In this document: piece after piece, positions 26,008 to 35,941 of the stretch
How the letters are laid out: each line of letters opens with the position of its first letter
Position numbering within the stretch: position 1 is the stretch's first letter
Assembly (NCBI RefSeq): GCF_029582805.1
Contig: NZ_JAKKUT010000002.1
Location: 1,637,747 to 1,701,746, forward strand
Direction: 5' to 3'
Length of the DNA: 64,000 bases
From: Candidatus Synechococcus calcipolaris G9
GTDB lineage: Bacteria; Cyanobacteriota; Cyanobacteriia; Thermosynechococcales; Thermosynechococcaceae
Made by a program: the position numbers and the translations under genes
The notes under the pieces: generated by a model
Database searches by the model: none
What the model was told of the DNA's origin: nothing
Seen by the model: the letters and a program-made list of their open reading frames with translations, nothing else

Positions 26008-27148
26008 GGAATGAAGTTATACAATATTTGTGTCTTTTGGTTATTGTTTTTATGCCAATAAACCCCTAAAATAAGGCATCACACACTGTCTGAAAAATAT
26101 AACCATGAAATTCTGGGTTCAATCGGCTCTCATCGCTCCCTTAGTGGTGCTTTCAGTTCTTGGATGTACAAACAATGTTGATAAAGCCGATGAACTGCAT
26201 CAGCAAGCCACAATTCTTTATGAACAAAGAGACTATGAAGCGGCCCTGCCCCTATATCAGCGCGCTCTAGAGATTCGAGAAACCGCACTCGGTGAGAATC
26301 ATCCCGATGTTGCAGCTAGCCTTAATAATCTGGCTCTTGTATACTCTAACCAAGGAAATTATGAAGCCGCCTTGCCCCTGTATCAACGCAGTTTAAGAAT
26401 TGTGGAAACCGAGCTGGGCGAAAATCATCCCAGTGTTGCAGGTACCCTTAGTAATCTGGGTACTTTATACTCTCGCCAAGGAAATTATGGAGCCGCCTTG
26501 CCCCTATTTCAACGCAGTTTAAGGATTCGAGAAACCGCACTCGGTGCAAATCATCCCGATGTTGCAGCTAGCCTTTATAATCTGGCTCTTTTATACTATG
26601 ACCAAGGGAATTATGAAGCCGCCTTGCCCCTGTATCAGCGCAGTTTAAGGATTTTTGAAACCGAACTCGGTGAGAATCATCGCGAGGTTTTAATGGTTCT
26701 TGATAATCTGGCTGAATTATACTCTCGTCAAGGAAATAATGAAGCCGCCTTGCCCCTACGTCGACGCAGTTTAAGGATTCGAGAAACCGCACTCGGACTC
26801 ACCCCGACGTTTCATTGAACCTCGCTCTCTTGGCTGCCTTGTACCACGACCAAGGAAATTATCAAGCTGCCTTGCCCCTGTATCAACGCAGTTTAAGGAT
26901 TCGAGAAACCGCACTCGGTGAGAATCATCCCGATGTTGCAGATAGCCTTGAGAATCTGGCTAGTTTGTATTCTGAACAAGGAAATGAGGCGGCCGCCTTA
27001 CCCCTACGTCAACGCGCTGAAAGGATTCGACAAATGGCGGGTTCTCCTTAGGGAATGAAGTTATACAATATTTGTGTCTTTTGGTCATTGTTTTTATGCC
27101 AATAAACCCCTAAAATAAGGCATCACACACTGTCTGAAAAATATAACC
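26008..27148 (+). repeat. about 1044-bp tandem gene duplication in the TPR array
   Basis: The 97-bp spacer at 26008-26104 and that at 27052-27148 differ at about one base, and the first 150 bp of the following genes (26105 on and 27149 on) are nearly identical with a constant offset of 1044 bp. Within the genes the 126-bp TPR units are also near-copies of each other. The array was therefore built by recent gene duplication plus repeat-unit exchange. Confidence 0.85.
26105..27051 (+). pseudogene. TPR lipoprotein gene with a frameshift
   Basis: It starts as a lipoprotein (MKFWVQSALIAPLVVLSVLGC, lipobox LGC) and reads through 4.5 TPR units to base 26818, where the frame ends in LGLTPTFH. The continuation from 26815 in another frame (HPDVSLNLALLAALY and on to MAGSP at 27051) completes the remaining 1.5 units. 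Near 26790-26805 the expected TGAGAAT before CATCCC is replaced by ACT before CACCCC, a net loss of 4 bp. The two parts together have the same layout as the neighbours. A sequencing error is possible but the local substitutions argue for real decay. Confidence 0.75.
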
Positions 27149-28258
27149 ATGAAATTCTGGGTTCAATCGGCTCTCATCGCTCCCTTAGTGGTGCTTTCAG
27201 TTCTTGGATGCACAAACAATGTTGATAAAGCCAATGAACTGCATCAGCAAGCCACAATTCTTTATGAACAAAGAGACTATGAAGCGGCCCTGCCCCTATA
27301 TCAGAGCGCTCTAGAGATTCGAGAAGCTGAACTGGGTGAGAATCATCCCGATGTTGCAGATACTCTTAATAATCTGGCTGCTTTATACTCTGACCAAGGA
27401 AATCATGAAGCCGCCTTGCCCCTGTTTCAACGTAGTTTAAGGATTTATGAAACCGAACTGGGTGAGAATCATCCCGATGTTGCAGATACTCTTAATAATC
27501 TGGCTGCTTTATACTCTGACCAAGGAAATTATGAAGCCGCCTTGCCCCTGTTTCAACGCAGTTTAAGAATTTTTGAAACCGAACTGGGTGAGAATCATCC
27601 CGATGTTGCAAATACCCTTAATAATCTGGCTGCTTTATACTATGAACAAGGAAATCATGAAGCCGCCTTGCCCCTGTTTCAACGCAGTTTAAGAATTTTT
27701 GAAACCGAAATTTTTGAAACCGAACTCAGTGAGAATTATCTCGATGTTGCAGATAGCCTTGATGTTGCAGATAGCCTTGATCTTCTGTCTGCTTTATACG
27801 TTCGCCAAGGAAATTATGAAGCTGCCTTGCCCCTGTCGCAACGCAGTTTAAGGATTCAGGAAACCGAACTCGGTGAGAATCATCCCGATGTTGCCACTAG
27901 CCTTGGTAGTCTGGCTGCTGTATACGCTCTCCAAGGAAATCGTGAAGCCGCCTTGCCCCTGCGTCAACGTAGTTTAAGGATTCGAGAAACCGCACTCGGT
28001 GCGAATCATCCCGATGTTGCAGATACCCTTAATAATCTGGCTCTTTTATACGCTCGCCAAGGAAATCATGAAGCCGCCTTGCCCCTGTTGCAACGCAGTT
28101 TAAGGATTTATGAAACCAAACTAGGTGAGAATCATCTCAGTGTTGCATATACCCTTAATATTCAGGCTCTTTTATACTCTGAACAAGGAAATGAGGCTGC
28201 TGCCTTACCCCTACGTCAACGCGCTGAAAGGATTCGACAAATGGGTGGTTCTCGCTAG
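27149..28258 (+). CDS. TPR repeat lipoprotein
   Basis: A 369-residue lipoprotein, signal peptide ending in the lipobox LSVLGC (Cys21), followed by 7.5 TPR units of the 42-residue kinesin-light-chain type. The fourth unit is lengthened by two small tandem duplications: a 15-bp unit at 27695-27724 (giving IFETEIFETE) and an 18-bp unit at 27743-27778 (giving DVADSLDVADSL). Both keep the frame. Like the preceding genes it should sit on the periplasmic face of a membrane. The same spacer sequence precedes this and the previous gene, so both probably have the same promoter. Function unknown. Confidence 0.88.
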   Translation: MKFWVQSALIAPLVVLSVLGCTNNVDKANELHQQATILYEQRDYEAALPLYQSALEIREAELGENHPDVADTLNNLAALYSDQGNHEAALPLFQRSLRIYETELGENHPDVADTLNNLAALYSDQGNYEAALPLFQRSLRIFETELGENHPDVANTLNNLAALYYEQGNHEAALPLFQRSLRIFETEIFETELSENYLDVADSLDVADSLDLLSALYVRQGNYEAALPLSQRSLRIQETELGENHPDVATSLGSLAAVYALQGNREAALPLRQRSLRIRETALGANHPDVADTLNNLALLYARQGNHEAALPLLQRSLRIYETKLGENHLSVAYTLNIQALLYSEQGNEAAALPLRQRAERIRQMGGSR

Positions 28259-28440
28259 GGCATGGGTAACTATACTCGGTGAGGTACTAGAAAAAATAAG
28301 GACAATGGCATCCCCCCTGGGGTATGGATACTCAAACCCAAGGCCAAACATTACCTTGAACCCCTTGCCTGTCACGCTGATCTCTGGGGGCTTATCCTAA
28401 ATAGGGGGGATATATCCATTGAGGAACGACAGACAACATC

Positions 28441-31338
28441 ATGGCCACTACTGCTGACTTAATGACGGATTCTACTCTTCTGCTGGTAGATGGTCATTCC
28501 TTAGCCTTTCGTTCCTACTATGCCTTTGCAAAGGGTCGAGAGGGGGGGCTACGCACATCTACCGGTATTCCCACCAGTGTTACGTTTGGTTTTTTAAGAA
28601 CACTGTTGGATGTCATGAAAACAGAGCAGCCCAATCATTTAGCGATCGCCTTTGATTTAGCAGAACCCACGTTTCGTCATCAGGCCGATGAATCCTATAA
28701 GGCAGGCCGGGTGGAAACCCCAGAGGAATTTATTCCAGATATAGAAAACTTACAGGAATTACTGGGGGCCTTAAATATTCCCATTTTGACCCGGTCTGGC
28801 TATGAAGCCGATGATGTGATTGGTACCGTGACCCGGCGAGTCCATGAACAGGGATGGAAGGTGAAAATCCTGAGTGGCGATCGCGATTTATTTCAACTGG
28901 TTGATGTCAAGGGTGATATTCAGGTTCTATATCTGAGTTCCTCGTTTAGTAAAAATAATCTCGCCCAGGCGATCGGGCCGGAGCAAGTGAAGGAAAAACT
29001 GGGGGTATGGCCCCATCAGGTGGTGGACTATAAAGCCCTTTGTGGGGATCCCTCAGATAATATTCCAGGGGTATGGGGCATTGGCCCGAAAACAGCGGTG
29101 CAATTACTGGAGCAGTATGAATCCCTTCAGAATATTTATGACCATTTAGGGGAGTTAAAAAAAGCAACGCGCCAGAAATTAGAGGACGGTAAGACAGCGG
29201 CGGATCATTCTAAATTTTTAGCCCAAATCATCTGCGATATTGCCCTAGACATTGATCCAGAGGCGTTACGTTTAAGTCCCTTTAATTGGTCTGAATTGGA
29301 TCCCCTGCTACATAAGCTAGAATTTCGGGCCCTGCGCCAAAATCTACAACAACTGGATCAGTCCTTAGGAGGTGAAACCTCGGAAGAAGAGGGAGATACC
29401 TGGTTTTTCGCGGCGGCGGATACTCCCCCAGCCTCCCCAGTACGGGTGACGATCATTGATTCAGAAGAGAAACTAGCAGATCTCGTCAAAACCCTGGAAA
29501 CCTGCAAAGATCGCGAAAACCCCGTTGCCTGGGACACGGAAACGACGGCATTGACCCCTCAGGATGCAGAATTGGTGGGCTTGGGTTGTTGTTGGGGGGC
29601 AGAACCGGATCAGGTGGCCTACATTCCCTTGGGCCATCACCAGGGGGAAAATCTAGACTGCCCTAAAACCTTGGAAACTTTACGACCCATTTTGGAGGGC
29701 GATCGCTATCCCAAGGTGTTACAAAATGCCAAGTTTGATCGCCTCATTTTACGATTTCAAGGCATTCAATTGGCCGGGGTAGTATTTGACACAATGCTGG
29801 CCAGTTATGTTCTCAATCCGGAGAGTAGTCACAATCTCACGGATATTTCCCAGAAGTATCTGGCGATCGCTGCCCAAACCTATAAAAGTGTTGTGGAAAA
29901 AGGCCAGTCCCTAGCAGATTTAGACGTAGCCACCGTGGCGAACTATTGCGGCTTAGATGTCTATACGACATTTTTGTTGGTGGCGAAACTAAAGGCCGAT
30001 TTAAGGTTGGCCCCGGCCCTGGTAGAGTTGCTCTTAAATGTGGAATTACCCCTAGAGCCGGTGTTGGCGGATATGGAGTCCCGGGGAATTCGCATTGATC
30101 AGGATTACTTAAAGGAGCTTTCCCAAGAATTAGAGGAGCGATTGGAGGCGATCGCCACAGAAAGCTATGACCTTGCCGGGGAGGTTTTTAACTTAAATTC
30201 ACCCAAACAACTCAGCGAACTGCTCTTTAATAAACTGGGTTTAGATACCCAGAAAACCCGCAAAACAAAACTGGGCTATTCCACCGATGCCGCAACCCTA
30301 GAAAAATTAGAACAGGATCACCCGATTATTCCCTTAATTACAACCCATCGTACCCTAGCAAAACTGAAATCAACCTATGTCGATGCCCTGCCCTCCTTGG
30401 TGCGTCCGGATACGGGGCGAGTCCATACAGATTTTAATCAGGCGATTACGGCTACGGGGCGGTTGTCCTCCTCCAATCCCAATTTGCAAAATATTCCCAT
30501 CCGCACTGAGTTTAGTCGCCAAATTCGTAAGGCATTTATCCCTGAACCCGGCTGGATTTTAGTGGCTGCCGATTATTCCCAAATTGAATTGCGAATTTTA
30601 GCCCATTTAAGTCAGGAACCTCGCCTTTTAGAGGCCTATCAAAATAATCAAGATGTGCATCGCCTCACGGCCCAACTACTCCTGGAAAAAGAAGACATCA
30701 CCAGTGAGGAACGCCGCCTTGCTAAAATTATCAACTTTGGTGTGATCTATGGCATGGGGGGACAACGCTTTGCTCGGGAGGCCGGAGTCAGTTTGGCCGA
30801 GGCAAAAACCTTTATTCAACGCTTTTACGATCGCTACCCCCAGGTTTTTAGTTATTTGCAACGCACTGAAAAACAGGCCGTCAGCCAAGGCTATGTGGAA
30901 ACCATTTTGGGGCGACGACGCTATTTTAGTTTTGAAAGCCGGGATGTGGTCAAATTAAAGGGCTATTCCCCAGAGGCGATCGCCGAGGTTGATTTTGGCA
31001 AACTAAAAATGAGTCAGTATGAACGTGGACTCCTGCGGGCAGCGGCCAATGCCCCGATTCAAGGCTCTAGTGCGGATATTATTAAAGTAGCTATGGTGAA
31101 ATTGGCAAAAATTTTGACTCAAAATCCTGAATGTACAGAAAAGACCAAAGGTAACGGCAAGCCCTACCAAGCCCGACTACTCCTACAGGTTCATGATGAA
31201 CTGGTGTTAGAAATGCCCCCGGATGAATGGCCCCAATTGGAGCCGATTATTACAACTACCATGATTCAAGCCGTTCCCCTATCCGTCCCGCTTCAGGTGG
31301 AGATTCACAGGGGCGAAAATTGGATGGATGCCAAGTGA
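28441..31338 (+). CDS. polA: DNA polymerase I
   Basis: A 965-residue three-domain enzyme for Okazaki fragment processing and repair. Residues 1 to about 300 are the 5'-3' exonuclease (LLVDGHSLAFRSYYAF; SGDRDLFQLV; GDPSDNIPGVWGIG). A 3'-5' exonuclease domain follows with its acidic motif DTETT near residue 365 and a later Asp in CGLDVYTT, so proofreading is probably active. The polymerase domain has DYSQIELRILAH (motif A), the O-helix RRLAKIINFGVIYG (motif B) and LLQVHDELVLE (motif C). Start ATG at 28441; a second ATG seven codons on would also give a good N-terminus. Confidence 0.97.
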   Translation: MATTADLMTDSTLLLVDGHSLAFRSYYAFAKGREGGLRTSTGIPTSVTFGFLRTLLDVMKTEQPNHLAIAFDLAEPTFRHQADESYKAGRVETPEEFIPDIENLQELLGALNIPILTRSGYEADDVIGTVTRRVHEQGWKVKILSGDRDLFQLVDVKGDIQVLYLSSSFSKNNLAQAIGPEQVKEKLGVWPHQVVDYKALCGDPSDNIPGVWGIGPKTAVQLLEQYESLQNIYDHLGELKKATRQKLEDGKTAADHSKFLAQIICDIALDIDPEALRLSPFNWSELDPLLHKLEFRALRQNLQQLDQSLGGETSEEEGDTWFFAAADTPPASPVRVTIIDSEEKLADLVKTLETCKDRENPVAWDTETTALTPQDAELVGLGCCWGAEPDQVAYIPLGHHQGENLDCPKTLETLRPILEGDRYPKVLQNAKFDRLILRFQGIQLAGVVFDTMLASYVLNPESSHNLTDISQKYLAIAAQTYKSVVEKGQSLADLDVATVANYCGLDVYTTFLLVAKLKADLRLAPALVELLLNVELPLEPVLADMESRGIRIDQDYLKELSQELEERLEAIATESYDLAGEVFNLNSPKQLSELLFNKLGLDTQKTRKTKLGYSTDAATLEKLEQDHPIIPLITTHRTLAKLKSTYVDALPSLVRPDTGRVHTDFNQAITATGRLSSSNPNLQNIPIRTEFSRQIRKAFIPEPGWILVAADYSQIELRILAHLSQEPRLLEAYQNNQDVHRLTAQLLLEKEDITSEERRLAKIINFGVIYGMGGQRFAREAGVSLAEAKTFIQRFYDRYPQVFSYLQRTEKQAVSQGYVETILGRRRYFSFESRDVVKLKGYSPEAIAEVDFGKLKMSQYERGLLRAAANAPIQGSSADIIKVAMVKLAKILTQNPECTEKTKGNGKPYQARLLLQVHDELVLEMPPDEWPQLEPIITTTMIQAVPLSVPLQVEIHRGENWMDAK

Positions 31339-31365
31339 CCTGTCCTTAAAGCTTTCAACCTTAAC

Positions 31366-32583
31366 TTAAAACTCCGGCGATCGCCCATAGACCCGCCCCC
31401 GCCATTGGTTGGGCCGCTGAAACGAGGATAGGGTAATCCGCCAAACACTCAGACTATCCGCTAGGGGGGATAGCCAGAATAATCCCGAAAATGATCCTTT
31501 ACCTTGGCCCATCTGCCAGTCGTACACCGGGGCGATCGCGGCGGTCATTAACCAGCGAATTCCCAGGAGAAGCCCATTTAAGCCTAGGGCCCAGATCAAT
31601 GTCGGGAATGGTTCTGGCACAACCATGACTGCCAAGCCAAAGAAAATGGTACCTAGCAGAGGAAACCCCTGCACTGCCCAGAGAAACCAAAGGTCTCCCC
31701 ACAGTTGGGCCGTCGCTGTGGCATCCTTCAAATCCAGGGAGCGGCCCCACTCCCGCCAAGTTTCCCGGGCCCCTTCATACATCCGCACCTTGAGAACCGG
31801 TGAACCATCCCGAAAGGAGACCCGTGCCCCCCAACGAGCCCCATGGCGCACTAGGGTGACATCATCACAAAAGGAGGTCTGCGCCGAACAATAACCATTG
31901 ATCTCCTCTAGGAGCGATCGCCGAATCAGCAGACATTGGCCATTGGCAAGGATCCGCGCCGGTTCCGGCTCCACAATTTTGGAAGCCCCAAAGCGATAGA
32001 TCAGCGTCATCAGTAGCGAGGGCTGCAACCACCATTCCCCTGGAAATTTCAAGACAAAGCGGGGAGAGAGGGAGAGAATATCTAGGTGATCCTGTTGGGC
32101 CGTTTGCACCAAACTGGCCACTAACCCTGGCTGGGGCAACGTATCCGCATCCAGTCCTAAAATCCAGGTACTCTCTGGCGAACTGTGGCGAAATCCCGTA
32201 TGCAGAGCCCATGGCCGCCCCACCCATCCTGGGGGCAGGAGATCATCCTCCACTAATCGCAACCGTGGATCCCGAGATTGGGCGGCCCGCACCAGATCCG
32301 GCGTACCATCCTGGGACTGACTATCGACAATGAGAATTTCCCGTACCTCATAGCCTTGACGCATCAACCCATCTAAACAGGGCTGAAGCCGCTGGGCCTC
32401 ATTTAGGGTTGGAACCACCACCGTCACTGAGGCTAAATCCAACACCCGTGATGTTCGGGGTTTCAGGGCCGAAGGACGATTTAAGCCGGACATCAAACGG
32501 CCCACAAGAATAGCTAATCCTGGGGTCTGAACCAATAGGCTGAGGGTGGCAATGGCCCCTAGAGCACCATTACTTAGCAACAC
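31366..32583 (-). CDS. cruG: carotenoid glycosyltransferase CruG
   Basis: A 405-residue membrane-bound GT2 glycosyltransferase with VTVVVPTLNEAQRLQPCL at the N-terminal nucleotide-binding site, DADTLPQPG as the DxD metal motif, and a QTSFCDDVTLV/QxxRW-like acceptor region. Hydrophobic segments lie at the N-terminus and in the last third. It overlaps the cruF gene by 14 bp. In cyanobacteria CruG adds the sugar to the 2'-hydroxyl of the carotenoid to form myxoxanthophyll; the pairing with cruF makes that the best call. The sugar itself cannot be read from the sequence. Confidence 0.88.
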   Translation of the reverse strand: MLLSNGALGAIATLSLLVQTPGLAILVGRLMSGLNRPSALKPRTSRVLDLASVTVVVPTLNEAQRLQPCLDGLMRQGYEVREILIVDSQSQDGTPDLVRAAQSRDPRLRLVEDDLLPPGWVGRPWALHTGFRHSSPESTWILGLDADTLPQPGLVASLVQTAQQDHLDILSLSPRFVLKFPGEWWLQPSLLMTLIYRFGASKIVEPEPARILANGQCLLIRRSLLEEINGYCSAQTSFCDDVTLVRHGARWGARVSFRDGSPVLKVRMYEGARETWREWGRSLDLKDATATAQLWGDLWFLWAVQGFPLLGTIFFGLAVMVVPEPFPTLIWALGLNGLLLGIRWLMTAAIAPVYDWQMGQGKGSFSGLFWLSPLADSLSVWRITLSSFQRPNQWRGRVYGRSPEF

Positions 32584-33514
32584 TGGAAACCGTTAGGATA
32601 TCATTGGCACTGGCCGGCGGTAGCTCTGTGGCCAAGGTGGGTAAGACGATAGGCGTTTTTGCCCACAGGAGTACCACGGGTAATACACCCATCAAAAATC
32701 CTAAACTGGCGGGAATCCAAAACCGTTCATCTAAGGAGGTGAGGGTAATCATTGCCCCAAAGGCAAAGTTCACCAGATAGACCACTAAGGGAGTTGTCAA
32801 CTGCGATCGCACCAAAAGAATCGGCTTTTGCCACCATGTCACCATTGCCACTGCCATGAAAACTGCCCCCGTTCCTGCCCAACCCAGAATATTGCGGTAG
32901 GGCATACCAAAAAATGCGCCAACTTCCTGAAACTGCCAAAAGGGAACCGCCGCCTGACTCATGGCCGGGTCTAACACAAAATCCCAGGCCGTCAGAAATA
33001 CCGCAGCAAGGGCAACCGTTGCCGCCCCCGCCCAGAGGGCAACCTTTTTTTGCTGACGTATAAATGCACCTATAACCCCACTGTAGGCGAGGAGAAAGGT
33101 GATAAACCCCATATAAAACCAGGAGAGGGGAATCGTAAAAGGGACTAAGCCAGCAATCTTGTAACCTAACCCACTCAAATAGCTGTAGTGGCCAAAGGGA
33201 AACCCCGTACTCGTTCCCAGGAGTTCACTGGTGAGGGAAATCCCCACGGCGGGCAACACAAAACCCCAGAGTTTCCAGGGGCCAACGATACGCCAGCCAT
33301 AGAGGGCGATCGCCACCGCACCTAAGACAATATAAACGACCCCACCGCTGCCCATACTCAGTTGAAATAACTGCTGGCCCCATTGGGGTAGAGAAAGAAT
33401 AAACTCTGGATGGGGAACCACTAACAATAGACCCGCAAGGCCAAAGATCATGGCGAGAATATGGGTGATCAGACACACCTGCTCGGCAAGCAGAAGGGAT
33501 TTAATCGGCTTCAT
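32570..33514 (-). CDS. cruF: carotenoid 1',2'-hydratase/hydroxylase CruF
   Basis: A 314-residue protein with seven to eight hydrophobic helices, of the CruF/DUF422 family, which adds a hydroxyl at C-1' of gamma-carotene in myxoxanthophyll synthesis. Conserved blocks include TSELLGTSTGFPFGHYSY near residue 95 and the intramembrane AWDFVLDPAM near residue 175, with acidic residues typical of the family. The cruG gene starts inside its last codons, showing an operon cruF-cruG. The products act in the membrane and protect against photo-oxidation. Confidence 0.88.
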   Translation of the reverse strand: MKPIKSLLLAEQVCLITHILAMIFGLAGLLLVVPHPEFILSLPQWGQQLFQLSMGSGGVVYIVLGAVAIALYGWRIVGPWKLWGFVLPAVGISLTSELLGTSTGFPFGHYSYLSGLGYKIAGLVPFTIPLSWFYMGFITFLLAYSGVIGAFIRQQKKVALWAGAATVALAAVFLTAWDFVLDPAMSQAAVPFWQFQEVGAFFGMPYRNILGWAGTGAVFMAVAMVTWWQKPILLVRSQLTTPLVVYLVNFAFGAMITLTSLDERFWIPASLGFLMGVLPVVLLWAKTPIVLPTLATELPPASANDILTVSSVAK

Positions 33515-33674
33515 CAGGGCAATCCTATAGACGAACGCATTGGCAACAACGGTGATTCCCTTTAGTTTACAGAAGTTTACAGAAATTTAGCCGATCAACG
33601 GCACAGATTTGCTATCAATAACCATAGCCCTGAAAATATCCCTAAAAATTTTATCCTCTCTCCACCCCTGAGCA

Positions 33675-34415
33675 ATGATCTACCACTTGCGCATTGCCGA
33701 CTTACCCAGTGGCGATCGCCCCCGCGAAAAGCTCTTAGAACATGGCAGCCGCCACCTGACCTCCGCAGAACTTCTAGCCATTCTCCTGGGGACAGGCCAG
33801 GGGCCGGGTAAGCTCTCAGCGGTGGGCCTGGGGCAACATATCCTCAGGCATCTGAACCAGGGCAACCCTAATGATAATGATCCCGGTGTCTTGAAAAATA
33901 TTACGGCCGAGGAGTTAATGGCAATTTCGGGGGTGGGGCCGGCCAAGGCGACGGCCATCCTTGCGGCCATTGAGCTAGGGAAGCGGGTACTCCAATCTCG
34001 CCCACCGGAAAACACCGAAATAAGTGATCCCAGTTTGGCGGCGGCAACCCTAGCCCAAGATTTAATGTGGCAGACAACGGAACGCTTTGCCGTCCTATTG
34101 CTGGATGTCCGCCATCGACTCCTAGGAACCCATGTGATCAGTATGGGGAGTGCCACGGAAACCATTGCCCATCCCCGGGAAATTTTTCGGGAAGTGATCC
34201 GGCGCGGTGCAAATCGCCTGATCATTGCCCATAATCATCCCTCTGGGAACCTCACCCCCAGCAAGGAAGACCTGCAATTGACCCGACAGTTATTGCAAGC
34301 AGGGCAATTCTTGGCCTTGCCTATCCTGGATCATTTAATTTTGGGTAATGGCGACTATAGTAGTCTGCGGCAAACCACATCCCTTTGGCAAGAGTATCCT
34401 CAGGGAGATACCTAG
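33675..34415 (+). CDS. radC: RadC family protein (JAB/MPN domain)
   Basis: A 246-residue protein. Residues about 1-95 form the helix-hairpin-helix part ([34 protein letters not shown]). Residues about 115-240 are the JAB1/MPN+ domain with the zinc motif [14 protein letters not shown] near residue 185. The family was long linked to DNA repair, but its biochemical role is not settled. The gene stands alone; the next gene downstream is convergent. Confidence 0.93.
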   Translation: MIYHLRIADLPSGDRPREKLLEHGSRHLTSAELLAILLGTGQGPGKLSAVGLGQHILRHLNQGNPNDNDPGVLKNITAEELMAISGVGPAKATAILAAIELGKRVLQSRPPENTEISDPSLAAATLAQDLMWQTTERFAVLLLDVRHRLLGTHVISMGSATETIAHPREIFREVIRRGANRLIIAHNHPSGNLTPSKEDLQLTRQLLQAGQFLALPILDHLILGNGDYSSLRQTTSLWQEYPQGDT

Positions 34416-34433
34416 CTTGTCTAGATTCAGGAA

Positions 34434-34736
34434 TTAATCCTCCTCCTCAATTTTTAGAACCCGATTATTGCTCAGATCAACTTCCACTTCATATTCACGA
34501 TTTTGAGTATAAATTTCTACTTCACAAACATGGCGGCCACTTTCCCATTCAATCTCAACTTCAGCGACATTACCAGGTCTTGCAGCAGTGGCAGTTCTAA
34601 GGCAACTAATGACTTGATCCACGGGGACGGCATCTCGCCGACTCGCTAGAGCACCCTCGGTGCGAAGGACAGTAAACAGAAGGATGAGTAAGGCTAGCCA
34701 ATGATAGCGGACATTAACATTCTGATGTAAGGGCAT
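34434..34736 (-). CDS. secreted PepSY-like protein
   Basis: A 100-residue protein with a signal peptide (hydrophobic residues about 12-27, probable cleavage after ALA) and a single PepSY-type domain: VPVDQVISCLRTATAARPG, then VAEVEIEWESGRHVCEVEI and YEVEVDLSNNRVLKIEEED. Two cysteines (CLRTA and HVCEV) could form a disulphide. Single-domain PepSY proteins are periplasmic and some bind metal or inhibit proteases; the acidic C-terminus fits metal binding. No partner is adjacent. The gene is convergent with radC (18 bp apart). Confidence 0.7.
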   Translation of the reverse strand: MPLHQNVNVRYHWLALLILLFTVLRTEGALASRRDAVPVDQVISCLRTATAARPGNVAEVEIEWESGRHVCEVEIYTQNREYEVEVDLSNNRVLKIEEED

Positions 34737-34955
34737 AAAATCTCCCTTGTAGCTGCATAAAACAAAATATTAGTGACCCGTGGAAATGGTCACAAGTTCC
34801 CTAAACGATCAGACTCAATTCTTGACTGAGAACTTACTCGTTTGCAGCATGATGTTAACTTTCGGTGTATCTTGTCTCCATGGCAAAATTTCGCATTCTA
34901 GTCTATGCTTGGTTCAAGCTAAGGACTGTTTTGTTTTGTTTAGGCTGAAAACGCT

Positions 34956-35894
34956 ATGCAAATACGTCGTCGCCCCCCCAACCCCGCTGTTATGGTTCAA
35001 CAATTGCACTACCAAGTTCAGGTTTCGGATGCTGCTCCCCGCCACATTCTCGAAGAAATCGTCTGGCATAAGGAAAAAGAAGTTGCCCAACGCCGTGAGG
35101 CCCTGCCCCTACCAGAATTGCAACGCCAAGTCTTAACCGCTCCCCCGGCTAGATCGTTTTTAGCCGCTCTGCAACATCCCCAAACCCAACCGGCCCTGAT
35201 TGCCGAAGTGAAAAAAGCCTCCCCCAGTAAGGGGGTGATTCGGGGCGATTTCGACCCGGTAGCCATTGCCAAGGCCTACCAGGCTGCTGGAGCAACCTGT
35301 CTATCGGTGCTGACCGATCAGAAATATTTTCAGGGTAGCTACGACTATATGAAGCAAATCCGGGCAGTGGTGGATTTACCGTTACTCTGTAAGGATTTTA
35401 TTATTTATCCCTATCAAATGTACTTTGCCCGACTCCATGGGGCCGATGCGGTTTTACTCATTGCCGCTATTTTGCCCGATCGGGATCTACGCTACTTTAT
35501 CCGTATTGCCCAGGGTTTAGGAATGCGGGTTTTGATTGAGGTGCATACCCTAGAGGAAATGGATCGGGTCTTAGCCCTAGATAATGTCCAAGTGATTGGT
35601 ATAAATAACCGCAATCTTGAAGATTTTTCCGTCAATATTGAAACCACGGAAAACCTTATGGCGCAACGGAAGGAGCAAATTGTGGCAAAAAATGTCCAAA
35701 TCATTAGTGAATCTGGCCTCCACTCGCCTGAGGATATTGCCCGGGTTTCCCAAGCTGGGGCAACGGCGGTGCTTATTGGTGAATCCCTTGTTCGTCGGGA
35801 TGGAGCCGATGACCATCTCAGTGAGGGCGATCGTATGAAAAAACGAGTTACCCATCTATTGGCGCAAACAACGCCACCGCTACTTAACCCATAA
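34956..35894 (+). CDS. trpC: indole-3-glycerol phosphate synthase
   Basis: Closes the indole ring in tryptophan synthesis. The 312-residue TIM-barrel protein shows [14 protein letters not shown] (catalytic Lys, Ser and Pro block), [22 protein letters not shown] (catalytic Lys), [12 protein letters not shown] and [11 protein letters not shown] with GESLVRR at the phosphate site. An N-terminal extension of about 25 residues precedes the family start at about LHYQV, as in other cyanobacteria. ATG at 34956 is used. It is not in a trp operon here; single-gene trp loci are usual in cyanobacteria. Confidence 0.96.
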   Translation: MQIRRRPPNPAVMVQQLHYQVQVSDAAPRHILEEIVWHKEKEVAQRREALPLPELQRQVLTAPPARSFLAALQHPQTQPALIAEVKKASPSKGVIRGDFDPVAIAKAYQAAGATCLSVLTDQKYFQGSYDYMKQIRAVVDLPLLCKDFIIYPYQMYFARLHGADAVLLIAAILPDRDLRYFIRIAQGLGMRVLIEVHTLEEMDRVLALDNVQVIGINNRNLEDFSVNIETTENLMAQRKEQIVAKNVQIISESGLHSPEDIARVSQAGATAVLIGESLVRRDGADDHLSEGDRMKKRVTHLLAQTTPPLLNP

Positions 35895-35941
35895 ATTCAA
35901 TTCATAAATTCATAAACTACTAATATTTACCTTTGTAACTT

